Part shown: positions 11,574 through 21,819 of the stretch, one piece after another
How the letters are laid out: every line of letters starts with the position of its first letter
Position numbering within the stretch: position 1 is the first letter of the stretch
Source of the DNA: Catenaria anguillulae PL171
Taxonomy: Eukaryota > Blastocladiomycota > Blastocladiomycetes > Blastocladiales > Catenariaceae
DNA length: 64,000 nt
Assembly: GCA_002102555.1 (NCBI GenBank)
Contig: MCFL01000004.1
Span: 682,001 to 746,000, forward strand
Direction: 5' to 3'
Position numbers and translations under genes: made by a program
The notes under the pieces: model-generated
Databases searched by the model: none
Told to the model about the DNA's origin: nothing
Seen by the model: only the letters and a program-made list of their open reading frames with translations

Positions 11574-12356
11574 TTTGAAGGTGTGTGTGTTGGGCGTTGC
11601 AGTTGCGTTGATAGGCAGAGAACAAAACGGTTCGTGGAGTTGCAAGGACGGAGAGAGGTTTGGCGAGGGCGGTGAGGCGACTTTATAGTCGTGGGCGGGC
11701 GTTGGGCGGTGGACGCTTGGCGAACGTGGGCGAACTGGCCCAGTGGAGCTATCACGCAAATGTTGGCGTGAGACACGCGGAAAGCAACGAAAAACGCCCC
11801 CTCGCAAGCGACATCACTCAAGCTGTCTCTCGGTGCCACTGACGTCATCGTCGTTGACTCAACAACCGCCACCAGAGCGGTGTGACTGGGTCTTGCGAAC
11901 TCGATTTTTCAACAGACTGGGGCCTTTGCCAAAGATAATGCATCACAACAGCCTGCACTTTTCCTGAGCGCTTTCCTTGACGGAACCAAAAGACTTCCTC
12001 CATCTCACCATGAATCTCCACGGGTCCGTGCAAGGGCACGCAAAGCAGCGCCTGTTCCGCACGATGCACGATCGGATTGGACCACCATGCAGGTGTACAT
12101 ACCGCCGATCGTCCTCGTCCTCGTGCGAAACTGGGTGTGAGACTGTGTGTGAGACATGATGGATTGAGCGACTGAGACATGACGCTGGAGATCGAACGAT
12201 TTGCGATTCCCACTGATAGTCTGACAGACTCTTGACTTAAGCTTGTCTTGGCAAAGCGATTGCATAACAAAATGAACAGCACCCCCTTCCTGATGCCATA
12301 TGCTATTATCATTGCGTCCCCAGTCACCAAACCCATGCATTATTCCACAATCACCC
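11574..12356. other. Divergent promoter region, 783 bp
   Basis: Separates the minus-strand Vip1-like gene from the plus-strand subtilase. Apart from the TATA box at 11682 I see no further feature. Confidence 0.4.
11682..11687 (-). promoter_or_regulatory. TATA box of the Vip1-like gene
   Basis: On the minus strand the sequence GACTATAAAG sits about 110 bp upstream of the ATG at 11573. The same ACTATAAA core recurs upstream of the secreted protein gene at 45769. Confidence 0.4.
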
Positions 12357-13909
12357 ATGATGCTCCTGACTCCTTTGCTCATTCTACTGCCGTTAGTGAT
12401 CGCAAGTGCATCACCCAGTGCTGATCCAGTCTCCGTCTCGCCTACTAGTAGTTGTCTTGATGCTGCCACAACATCTCTGATCCTCAACTTGCGGCCCTCC
12501 GCCTCGGTCGACGCCGTTCTCGCCACGGTCGCACCCTGGATCGTCGACCAGCGACCGATCCGCAAGTTGTCGATTGGCGACTCTTGGAAGGCGTTGGCCG
12601 TCTCGATCACCGACCCACACCGCTCCTTGTCGTGCCCGAGCCATGTCTCAGTAGCAGCCTCTACAACAGCGGTACCCACCATTGACTCACGCACTCTCAC
12701 TTGGCTCACAGCTCTCGTTTCGGACTCGGTTGATTTCATTGAACTGGACGCAATCCTCACCGTCACTGCACCTTCCGCACGGCCCATTCCTTCGACAACG
12801 GTCCGCGCCGTTGCCGCCGCAGAGATTGATGCTCCGAAATGTACCCAATCTCCCGCAGGCAACTGGGGTCTCGCGCGGATCGATCAGCCAAAGCTGCCGC
12901 TTGACGACAAGTACGTGTACGCGTGCCCAAAGGCCGACGGCCCGGGGGTGAATCGAGCCAGCATTTACATGATCGATACGGGCATATTCTTGGACCACGA
13001 CGAGTTTCGAGGCGGACGGGCGAGATGGGGAACCAATGTCGTGCCTCAGTCGCCTGACACCGATGAGCATGGGTATGGCAATGCTCACTCATCACGATCG
13101 AAGCTCGGAAACGTAAACTAACGACAAGGACTCACAGGCATGGGACGTTTACAGCGGGCATGGCTGCGGGAATCACATATGGCGTCGCAAAGGCCGAGTC
13201 GGTCCACCTCATTGCCGTCAAGGTCCGTCCGTCGTGCATGCTTGATCGCATTCTAGATCCATCGTGACGCAATGTCTCACTTGTCCGTCAACTGGTGCCC
13301 GACTACTGCATATGTGTGTAGGCTCTCGACAAGGACGGCAACGGTCCCATTTCCCAAATCATGGATGCCCTACAATGGGTCACCAACGACCACACATCTG
13401 CCAGCTCAAACCGCAACGTGACCATCTGCAACCTGTCGCTCGGCGGCATCCGCTCGCGTTCGCTCAACAACGCCATTGAGGCCACCGCAAACACGGGCGT
13501 CATCATCACGGTGGCCGCGGGCAACGAGGGCCTGGATGCGTGCCTCACGTCGCCGTCGAGCTCGTCCGATGCCATTACCGTCGGCGCCACAACGCCCGAC
13601 GACCAGCTGGCCGATTTCAGCAACACTGGCACGTGTGTCGATGTGCTGGCTCCCGGCCAGTCGCTCAAGTCGGCATGGATTGGGGCAAAGGATGCGTTCA
13701 TGGACAACTATAACGGGACCTCGTTTTCGTCGCCCATGGTCGCGGGCGTGATTGCCCAGTATGCGGCCGCAGGTGAGGTGGACCGCGACATGGACGTGCA
13801 TCAGGTCAGGGACAAGTTGACGGCCAAAGGCGCCAAGGACGAGATAGCGATTCGCAGGGGATTGTGGGGATGGATCAGTCGCACACCAAATGTTTTGGTA
13901 CAGGTTTGA
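12357..13909 (+). CDS. Secreted subtilisin-like serine protease (S8, proteinase K type), 3 exons
   Basis: Endopeptidase of the S8A family. Exons are 12357-13072, 13138-13222 and 13322-13909, giving 462 aa. The start at 12357 opens a signal peptide (MMLLTPLLILLPLVIASASP). A propeptide of about 130 residues follows. The catalytic triad is complete: Asp in YMIDTGI, His in EHGHGTFTAG (created by joining exons 1 and 2), and Ser in NGTSFSSPMVAG. The oxyanion Asn is in VAAGNEG. Length and domain order match fungal proteinase K-like enzymes, which are secreted for nutrition or host attack. Intron phases close perfectly. No C-terminal extension is present. Substrate cannot be told from sequence. Confidence 0.9.
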
Positions 13910-14096
13910 AATCACAAAAGGGTCAAAATGTGGGGTCTATGTATCTTCATGTAAGTACTGAACTGTTGAAAAGGAATGCAAACGTTGGGTGAGAAAGGCG
14001 GGAAGAGGTTTTGAAAGAGCAGGGAGAGTCGGGAGAATAAGACGGTAGGGGGAAAAAAACCCAAACACACAAACACATCGGAACGCATGGACCAGC

Positions 14097-15674
14097 TCAG
14101 TTCCGCTTTTGCTTCTTTGCATCGTCGCCATCCCCCTTTGACTCACCCTCTTCCCTGGCCTTCTTCCGAGCCTCTGCCTGCCTTTCCAACTTCTCGTCCT
14201 TTTTGCCATCGGCCGCCTCGCGCTGCAACTCGCGGCACGTGGCCTCGCACGGACTGCCGCAAGTGGTAAACCAATGATGCATCCTGCGAATGCCCTCGCC
14301 TGTCAAGTGATGGAACAAGATATCCGAGTCCTGGCACACCCAGTCGGCCAACCGAGTGATCCTTGCGGGCTGGCGCGGGTCAATCAAGGGCTTGAACTTT
14401 GGCGAATGGATCCAATTGACGGGCGACCCGGCAAGCCAAATGCCCAGCACTGCGTCTTCATTGGGCAAGGGCTTGAGCCACCCGGCACGGTCGTTGGTGG
14501 CGACCCACGAGGCGATATCCGCAGACAGCAGGTATCCCGCGCCGGCCATGTACTGCGGGTACACGGGCGCAGAGTACTCGGGGTTGGCCCACTTGCCCTT
14601 GGTCAGGCGCACGTTGCCCACATACTTGTACCCAATCATAGTCTGCTTGGGCGCGTGCCGGTCCACCAGTTTCATGAGCTCGGGCACATTGAACCACACG
14701 TCCGTGTCGGTCTTGAATGCAAACCGCAAGTTGGGCCACGACCCGCGGTTGTCGTGAATCCATCCGTGAAGCAGGAGCATCTTGGCCGACAAGCCCACAT
14801 ACGACTCCTTAAAGTCCAGGAACACGATATCCTTGTGCTTGGCATGCTCGGCATCCAAATCCTTTTTCGCGGCCGCCTCGAGGCCCTGGGTGCCAATGAA
14901 AAAGTAGAGCTGAATGGTGGCTTTAGTGCCCGCGGGCAAGTGCGGCGACGTGTGCCGGTATTCGCGCAGCCATTTGCCCCACGTGGAGCGCACGACCGAG
15001 CGGTACTCGTTTTCCATGGCAGAGTAGGACGTCGGCACTACAACGAGCAAGGTCGTGGATGCGTCCTTGGCGATGGATGCATCGTACAGCGGGCCGTGCG
15101 CGGTGCTGACAGAGTCGGCGATAATGGCGGGTGGCGGCGACTTTTCCGATGAGGAGCTGCCTGCAGCAGCGGGAGTGTCGTCGCTATCGCCGGCAACCAC
15201 GGCGGCCGCCGCGGGGAGTTTTGGCTTTGGCAACTTGATGGGCTCGGCCGTGTCGCGCTCGTCCTCAAGGTCCTTTGCCCCTGTATCGTCGTCGTCGCTG
15301 GCTGGCTGCAACGGTGGCTGCTGCTTTGGAGTCTTGGGCGGCCGCACAGCGGCTGCAGCCTTGTTGACCCAATCCTTGACCTTGTCCCTAGCGCCGCCGA
15401 GTTTGGCCTTAACCACGTCCGAGGCAGAGTCTGCCTGCGACGATGATGATGGCTCCAAGGGCGCAGACCACATGCCAATGTACAGCATGGTGACGACAAG
15501 AACGACAATGAGCAGGACGCAGCGCCGGGAGACGCATCGGCGGCGGGATGAAAGCGCGCGAAGAGCGGGTGGAGGGGAACCAGATTGGCCGCGGCGGGCA
15601 GATGCCGGGTGGGGCAGGCCGCCGGCCATGAGGTGCTGAGATTCCTTTTCTTTGAAGTGTGAGGATGAGTCCAT
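14097..15674 (-). CDS. GT31-type beta-1,3-galactosyltransferase-like protein
   Basis: Type II Golgi membrane enzyme of glycosyltransferase family 31 (about 525 aa). I start at 15674 (MDSSSHFKEKESQ); the frame also stays open to 15824, giving a less typical leader. A single transmembrane helix (CVLLIVVLVVTMLYIGMW) follows an Arg-rich cytosolic segment. A Ser/Pro-rich stem runs to about residue 190. The catalytic part has RSVVRSTWGKWLREY, the metal-binding DxD in FKTDTDVWF, and the late acidic motif NEDAVLGIWL. These are GT31 hallmarks. Donor sugar and acceptor cannot be fixed. The tail after the catalytic domain is Lys/Arg/Glu-rich. No intron is present. Confidence 0.83.
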   Translation of the reverse strand: MDSSSHFKEKESQHLMAGGLPHPASARRGQSGSPPPALRALSSRRRCVSRRCVLLIVVLVVTMLYIGMWSAPLEPSSSSQADSASDVVKAKLGGARDKVKDWVNKAAAAVRPPKTPKQQPPLQPASDDDDTGAKDLEDERDTAEPIKLPKPKLPAAAAVVAGDSDDTPAAAGSSSSEKSPPPAIIADSVSTAHGPLYDASIAKDASTTLLVVVPTSYSAMENEYRSVVRSTWGKWLREYRHTSPHLPAGTKATIQLYFFIGTQGLEAAAKKDLDAEHAKHKDIVFLDFKESYVGLSAKMLLLHGWIHDNRGSWPNLRFAFKTDTDVWFNVPELMKLVDRHAPKQTMIGYKYVGNVRLTKGKWANPEYSAPVYPQYMAGAGYLLSADIASWVATNDRAGWLKPLPNEDAVLGIWLAGSPVNWIHSPKFKPLIDPRQPARITRLADWVCQDSDILFHHLTGEGIRRMHHWFTTCGSPCEATCRELQREAADGKKDEKLERQAEARKKAREEGESKGDGDDAKKQKRN

Positions 15675-15978
15675 GGCTGCGTCTGTATCTGTTGTATCTG
15701 TAGCACAGAGCGAATTGGGCGTTTCATAGAAAGTGGAGGGTTGGCGATGGATGGATGCTCGTGACGGAAAAGAGCAAAGGAACGGCTTGTGATGAGTCTC
15801 GTGAAGGCAATCGGCTGGAAGCACGTGTCATGTCACGCCACAAGAGGGCGTCACAAAGCTTGCGTTCTTCCCTCCTATCACGCTTCGCTTTGGCTTTGGA
15901 GAAAGGAGAACTCGTGGGGTGGGAAAATGCATACTTAGTCCGCTGCCTAATCATCGCGAAACAACACTTTACAGCACT
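15675..15978. other. Spacer between GT31 and L2HGDH genes, 304 bp
   Basis: Contains the promoter of the GT31 gene and the 3' flank of the oxidoreductase. No gene is seen. Confidence 0.4.
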
Positions 15979-17436
15979 TTACTGAAGCATTTTGCCCACC
16001 TCCTCGGCCACCGCCATGCAGCTCGTCACTCCAGGACTCTCTATTCCCAAAAGGTTCACCCACCCATCCATCCCCCACTTGCTGCCTGCCTCCTCCACCA
16101 CAAAATCCTTGGCCCCGACCCCCGGCCCACTCACCTTGGCCCGGATCCCCACGTAGTCGTACACCAAATCCTCTTCTTCAATCCCGTCCAAATACTCACT
16201 CACGGCTTGATGGAACACGCGCCGTAACTCAAGCTCTTGGCTTTGGTCGGGTGGCGAGTAATCGAACCGGCTGCCAACCAGGTCCTTGGGCCAATGCAGA
16301 GAGGGTCCAAACTTTGCGCGGCCACCAAGGTCGACGGTTGCGTGAATCCCGAGCGAAGTGCCGAGCGGGTCGGGCATTGGGTAAATGAGTCGATGGACCT
16401 TGTGCTTGGTTGCGTTGCGGCGAAGCGAAAAGTAGAAGCCGCGTGCAGGGTACATGCGCAATGCAAGCGGGTGTGTAAATGGATCCAAGTTGGCTGTAGC
16501 CGACGCGTCTGGCGAAAATGACAGTGCGGGATGCGACGCCAGGTAGCCCAAGCGGAACAGATGGTCGGCCATGACACCGGCCGCATTCACGACCTTATTG
16601 GCTGCCAATGTCCAAGCTTCAGCGTGCGGGTCGGATGGATCGACTACCTTGAGCACATACCGCCCATCATCCATCCTGGCCACATTTTCCACGGCGGACC
16701 GCGTTGCAACCGAGCATCCGTGGTCGTCCTCTGCCACTCTTCTCAATGCATCCATCAGTCCATGTGTACTCACAATCCCGGACGTGGGCGAGTGCAACAC
16801 GTGCTTGACATGCTTGCTCAAGTTTGGCTGCAATTCGCGGCGAACCTGGTCCACGGGCAACCATTCGACAGGCACGCCCACCGATTCGGCATGCGCAGCC
16901 AACTTTCGAATCCGCTCAGCGCCGCCCTCGCCAGCAACAATCCACTTGCCGCATGCCTGGTGCTCGACACGGTGGTCTCTCGCAAACTCGTACAGCAGCT
17001 GCTTTCCGCGAATGCACATGCGCGTCTTGAGCGATCCCATCGGGTAGTATAGTCCGGCGTGAATGACTTCCGAGTTGCGCGACGAGGCATGGGTCCCGAG
17101 ATGCGGTTCGCGCTCGAGTAATGTGACCGAGGCATTCGGCGAGAGATGTGCGGCGCACGCAAGGCCGACCAGTCCGCCGCCAATGATGGCCACGTCGGTG
17201 AATACATCGGGAGTGAAAGCGGGCGGGAGGGAGAGGCGGCGAGGCAGGCGAGGAAGCGTTGGGTCCACTGGGTCCGGGTCCAGACCGAGGCACAGCTGGC
17301 TAGTGCCGGAGGACATGGATCGGAGAATACAGAGGCGAGCAGCGGCCGCGGCCGAGGCCGTCAAGGGCCGGATGTGGATGTTGCGGAGGGAGAGCATTGC
17401 GGGGACAGGTAAGGGCATTGCAGCAGCTGGTTGCAT
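15979..17436 (-). CDS. L2HGDH: L-2-hydroxyglutarate dehydrogenase, mitochondrial
   Basis: FAD-dependent oxidase that converts L-2-hydroxyglutarate to 2-oxoglutarate, a metabolite-repair role in mitochondria. Single exon of 485 aa starting at 17436. The N-terminal 75 residues are Ala/Arg/Leu-rich without acidic residues, as expected of a mitochondrial presequence. The Rossmann dinucleotide motif DVAIIGGGLVGLACA begins near residue 81. The family signature SSRNSEVIHAGLYYP follows near residue 125, and the C-terminus has the FAD-binding stretch LLGIESPGVTSCMAVAEEV. Length matches the family (about 450-480 aa). A related DAO-type oxidase is a weaker alternative. Confidence 0.88.
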   Translation of the reverse strand: MQPAAAMPLPVPAMLSLRNIHIRPLTASAAAAARLCILRSMSSGTSQLCLGLDPDPVDPTLPRLPRRLSLPPAFTPDVFTDVAIIGGGLVGLACAAHLSPNASVTLLEREPHLGTHASSRNSEVIHAGLYYPMGSLKTRMCIRGKQLLYEFARDHRVEHQACGKWIVAGEGGAERIRKLAAHAESVGVPVEWLPVDQVRRELQPNLSKHVKHVLHSPTSGIVSTHGLMDALRRVAEDDHGCSVATRSAVENVARMDDGRYVLKVVDPSDPHAEAWTLAANKVVNAAGVMADHLFRLGYLASHPALSFSPDASATANLDPFTHPLALRMYPARGFYFSLRRNATKHKVHRLIYPMPDPLGTSLGIHATVDLGGRAKFGPSLHWPKDLVGSRFDYSPPDQSQELELRRVFHQAVSEYLDGIEEEDLVYDYVGIRAKVSGPGVGAKDFVVEEAGSKWGMDGWVNLLGIESPGVTSCMAVAEEVGKMLQ

Positions 17437-17809
17437 GGGCAATCGGCGGAACGTGACAGCGCACTACATGCTGGAGTAGCGGGGAGGCAACGCTGTGTCT
17501 GTGGCAGAGCCGTGTCTGCTTGGAGGATCCGTACGAGTACATATATTTTTACCCGCGACCCGCACTGCCGAACTATAACAACGCGGCTCTCGCGGCTTCA
17601 AGAAAGCTGCGTGTCTCCCGCCAGCCCGTCTTGACTCGCAACCTCATCGGCGGCCCATGTTCTTGTCCCGGCTGGCCGACCATTCCTGAACTGTTCTTGC
17701 ATCGTTCTATGTGGCCCCAGTGCAGACCAGTCGGCCTGTTTGCCATCAACCAAGCAGTTCAACCTTTCTTCGTTATGAATGAAATCGATACCTCCTGACA
17801 CGATCCACC
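17437..17809. other. Divergent promoter region, 373 bp
   Basis: Between L2HGDH (minus) and the enoyl-CoA hydratase gene (plus). No gene is seen. Confidence 0.4.
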
Positions 17810-18829
17810 ATGCCATTGCCTGCCATGATCCGTACCGCCACTGCCACCGCCGCCCTTGCCTGGCGCCAACCCGCAGCCGCTGCCGCCACCCTTACCGCAG
17901 CTGGCCGCCTCTATCACTCGTCCAAATCCACCCCTGCCCCGCACGACGACCCCTACATCACGGTCCACCACGACACGCTGCCGTCTGGCGCACGCACGGG
18001 CGTCGTGACGCTGTCGCTCAATCGGCCCTCCACGCTCAACGCCCTGACTGCCCCCATGGGCGATGCATTCACAGCGACACTGGCCGACCTTGCACGCGAC
18101 CCAAACTTGCGCGCGCTCATCCTCACGGGCACTGGCAGGGCATTTTCTGCGGGCGGCGACCTGGATTTCTTGCGCAACCGCATGCATGCGTCCAACTTGG
18201 AAACACAGAGACCATGCGTGCATTCTATGCGAGGTTTCTTGCGATTCGCCAGGTGCCCGTGCCCACAATTGCAAAGATTAATGGCCCAGCGTGGGTGCCG
18301 GGTTTTGCTTGGCCATGGCAGCGGATATGCGCTTAACTGTGGACGATGCCAAGGTTGGATTCAATTTTGTCAAGTTGGGCATTACGCCTGGGATGGGGGC
18401 GCAAACGACGGTCGAGGCCTTGGTTGGTACACAGGTTGCGGCCAGGTTGTTGTTGACTGGCGACCTCATTTCGTACGCGCCATTTACCACTTCTTTTCAA
18501 GATCTAGATCTCACACTCTGGTCATTTACAAACAGTGGATCAGAAGCGCAACGCCTCGGTCTTGTCCTCGCTTCACACAAGTCGGCGGCCGACCTCGACG
18601 ACGCTGCTCTCAAGCTTGCCCGGTCGGTTGCGAGCGCGAGTCCCGTGGCCGTGCGCATGACCACAAAGTCGCTGCGGTTGCGCATTGACGAGCATTGACG
18701 CGCGGGCTGGCAAGGGAGGCCGACACGCAGGCGCTCTGCTACACATCGCCCGATTTCAAGGAGGGCATTTCGGCCATTAGTGCCAAGCGGGCGCCCGTGT
18801 TTCCCTTGAGCAAGACCAAGACTGAGTAG
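17810..18829 (+). CDS. Mitochondrial enoyl-CoA hydratase/isomerase family protein; three frame breaks
   Basis: Crotonase-fold enzyme, probably of fatty-acid or branched-chain amino-acid breakdown. The Ala-rich leader ending RLYHSSKS looks mitochondrial. The fold is complete: LNRPSTLNALTAPM, the oxyanion-loop segment GTGRAFSAGGDLDFLRN, INGP followed by VGAGFCLAMAADMRL, and the helical C-terminus. An intron at 18473-18535 joins GDLIS to GSEAQRLGLV. Three frame changes are needed, near 18202, 18292 and 18692, each equal to one missing base. The last joins RIDEH to LTRGLAREAD and ends SKTKTE at 18829. Sequence between breaks is well conserved, so I suspect missing bases rather than an old pseudogene. 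Exact substrate is unknown. Confidence 0.75.
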
Positions 18830-18883
18830 GTGGAGGAACGGCGGTAAGTGTATGTAACGTAGAAGCAGTGCATGTAAGGAACA

Positions 18884-19542
18884 TCAGAGGGGAACCAATG
18901 GACACGGTGGAGTGTCACTGAAAGGATAAACAAGCAAGTTCTTCAATACACCAATTTGGTGCTCATAGTCATCAAATGTCGTCCCCGCATCCGTCGGCAA
19001 GGCGACTGCATCCGCTGGGCCCGTTGCAAGCGCCGTTCCATCCACAGCAGCAGCGGTGCTCGCGTCCCCAGCTCCACCTGCTGCCTGCTGCAACTGTGCA
19101 TCGTCCGTGACTTGAATCGCCGGCACTGCGTCGCTGGCTGTTCGCCCGCGTCCGTCTTTGGCTGCTGCTGTTCGCCCGCCCCCTCTGCCCCCGGCTCTGT
19201 CGTTGCTGCGGGCGCCGATGCAGCCGCGGCAACACTCTTTGCGGCCTCTGCCCTTGCGCGATCCTCGGCTTCTTTGCTCTTGCGCAGTTGCTCGTCTTGG
19301 GCGTGCGTCAGCACAGAGTCGCGCATCATGGCACGGCGCTCCTCGTCGGCCTTGAGCGGGTCTTCCCATTTGGGTGAGGCGAGCGACCGCAGCAGGTACT
19401 TGGCGACAAAGTCGATCGGGTCAATGGTTGGGTGTGGTTGGCCCTTGGTCGAGGCGTGCGTGCCGGCAAACCGAAGCGTCAGGTCGGTGAGGGCGTCGGT
19501 GAGGACCGGGGCAACGGTGGTTTCGAGGTAGGCGTGGTCCAT
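18884..19542 (-). CDS. Dpy-30-motif protein, possible flagellar component; one frame break
   Basis: The N-terminus has a Dpy-30/RIIa-like docking motif: MDHAYLETTVAPVLTDALTD, then about 20 residues later PIDFVAKYLLR. Such short dimerising motifs are found in radial-spoke and other ciliary proteins and in COMPASS subunits. A charged helix (RKSKEAEDRARAEAA) and an Ala/Gln-rich linker follow. The frame must change near 19119, equal to one missing base, to read AVPAIQVTDDAQLQQA and a plausible C-terminus TFDDYEHQIGVLKNLL. Without the change the tail is Arg-rich and unnatural. Length about 219 aa. A flagellar role is inference from the motif and from the likely zoosporic host. Confidence 0.6.
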
Positions 19543-19825
19543 GTTTGGATGATGGGAATGAGAGTTGCGGCGGGTTGGGTGTTGCTTTCGGGCCGTGTAT
19601 GCATGCGAAATAGCGTCAAAGCTATGTATTGAGATTTTGCGGCATGAAGCCGTGTGAAACGCGTCTTGCTTGCGTGCTGACAGCAACCGGAACACGTGGG
19701 CGCGTCTGACAGCCAATGCGATCCGACAACTTCGGCGAGGTTTGCGTTATTGTTTGGGTTTGCCATGTGCATGGATTGAGCGTATCGACGTGCGCGGAAT
19801 GCCAGCATAGCGCACAGCAAACACC
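19543..19825. other. Divergent promoter region, 283 bp
   Basis: Between the Dpy-30 and JmjC genes. No gene is seen. Confidence 0.35.
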
Positions 19826-21558
19826 ATGACACGCAAATCAAAGTCCTTTCAAAAGCGCACAGGTAACGCCGTCTGGACATTCACGCCCATCGGTGATACC
19901 ACCGCCACCGAATCCCAGGCGGCGCCATCAACCGCCGCGACCAACCCGAACGCGAACGTGGCTGACTTCGTCAACGACTACACTGGCTTCCACCCGCCAT
20001 CGTCCTCCTGGACCTTGCCCCGCATTCCCGCCACGTCCCTCACCGCATCCGACTTTTTCACGCGCTTCATTGCCACGCGCACCCCGTGTGTGCTCACGAC
20101 CTCGGGCACAGATGCGGCGCCCGAATGGACGCGAACACTCTTGACACAATGGCAGTCGCTCAAGTACCTCCGCTCGCGCGCCGGCGACCAAAAAGTCATG
20201 GTTGAAGAGGCCGGCCAACCGGGCGTCTTCGGAACCTCCAAGCCACGCGTGCCGTCGACATTTGGCGCGTTCCTGGATCGCGTCGAGGGTGGGGATACGG
20301 GCGTGTACTTGACGACCCAATACGCAAAGCCCGAGGATGACGAGGCCAACGGCGATCACGCGGCAATCGAGTCCATTTTCCCCGCTCCGCTGCCAGCACT
20401 GGTGGGCGACTTTCCGCCCGTTCCGCCGCCGTTTGCCACGCTTGTTCCTCAGCAGCTCAACTTGTGGATTGGCACGGCACCAGACAAGGCATCGTCGGGC
20501 CTGCATCATGATTATGCCGACAACTTGTATGTGCTCATCAAGGGCCGCAAGCGCTTCACGCTGTACAGCCCAAAGGACACGGCATGCATGGATTTGCATG
20601 GCAAGGTCAAGCGTGTGCATGCCAATGGGTTGATTGCGTACGAGGACGGGATCCGGGGCGATGGCGCTTATGTGCGGGATGTGGCAAGGTGGAAGGTTGA
20701 ACAGCTGCAGGAGCGGATTGAGAGGGCAGGACGGACTGCAGACACGCAGGACGAGTGGGATGTGTTGGAACAGTTGGAGCAAGAGTTGGATGCGGCCATG
20801 GTTGAGGCCGGTGAGACGGGCATTGATGTGGGTGGAATGGGCAGCGATGAGGATGGAGATATGGACGTGTGGACGATTTCGACGCCTTGTTTGCTGATGA
20901 TCCCGAGCTGACAGCCAATGGCGGCAGTATTGGGTCACAGTCCGACGACGAGTCGATTGATGAGGAGGAGGGCACGTCCTTGTTCCCGCCCGTCGACGCA
21001 CCCAGCGAGTCCGACTCGGACTCGGACTCAGCCTCGGATGTTGGTGGCACTCCATCTCGCGAGCCGCCCTCGTTTTCGCGCATTCCAACCTCTGCCTTGC
21101 ACCCGCCTTTCTCCCCGCCGCGCACTCAGCTGCACAGCTCGCTTCTCGCCAAGGCAACACAAGTCCAAGTTACACTTGAGCAAGGCGACATGTTGTACCT
21201 CCCCGCATCGTGGTTCCACGAGGTCACTTCGTGGTCGGACCCGGGAGATGTTCACATGGCGCTCAACTACTGGATGCACCCGCCAACCACTGACAAGTTG
21301 GAGCAGCCGTACCAGGACGGGTTTTGGAGTGAGGTGTGGGAGCCGGTCAAGAGAAAAGTGGACAAGATGGTGGCAGGCAAGGGGAAGTCAAAGGCAAAGG
21401 CAAAGCTCGGTAAGGTAGGTGGCGGTAGGAAGCGGACAAGGGAGGCAGAGGATGTTGTCTTTGGTTCTCGGCAGCGTCAGCAAGGCGGAAATGGCAAGAG
21501 ACAGAAGCAAGGAGGAAGAGCACGATTGTGGCGTGGTAGAGGGGTAGGGGCTGACTAG
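19826..21558 (+). CDS. JmjC-domain (JMJD7-like, cupin_8) hydroxylase with acidic insert; one frame break
   Basis: Fe(II)/2-oxoglutarate oxygenase. The start at 19826 gives a basic N-terminus. The JmjC core reads LNLWIGTAPDKASSGLHHDY: the HHD supplies two iron ligands, and NLYVLIKGRKRFTLYSP follows. The distal part is QVTLEQGDMLYLPASWFHEV, supplying the third ligand His, then HMALNYWMHPP. This arrangement is closest to JMJD7-type lysyl hydroxylases. About 180 residues rich in Asp/Glu/Ser separate the two halves, where JMJD7 has only about 60. The frame changes near 20868 within that insert, equal to one missing base, turning MDVW into MDVVDDFDALF. The C-terminus is Lys/Arg-rich and may target the nucleus. 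Confidence 0.75.
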
Positions 21559-21819
21559 CCACTCGGTAAGTGTGAGTCCACAATCCACATGCTTCTCCTG
21601 TGTACAATATTGATATCATTATATATTAATACAGCATCATTTCTTCATACGACTTCGTCATGGCCAACAACTCCAGGCTGCCGAGAGATGAATGAAGGCA
21701 TGGACACGAGGTCGCTCATCCTCGCAATCAGGGAGCGGCAAAGACGTTTTTTCATGTATTGGCCAATACGGCCCATATCACCGTATGCTATCTCACTCGA
21801 TGCAATCCATGCAGTCACC
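21559..21819. other. Spacer before GLE1
   Basis: AT-rich 3' flank of the JmjC gene (21601-21640) followed by the GLE1 promoter. No gene is seen. Confidence 0.35.

Noticed and set aside
14274-15152. 292-codon plus-strand frame
   Set aside because: Antisense to the GT31 catalytic domain; no recognisable protein features.
19928-21160. 410-codon open frame on the minus strand
   Set aside because: It lies antisense to the JmjC gene, is Arg/Cys/His-rich and has no domain; it is a shadow of the GC-rich coding strand.
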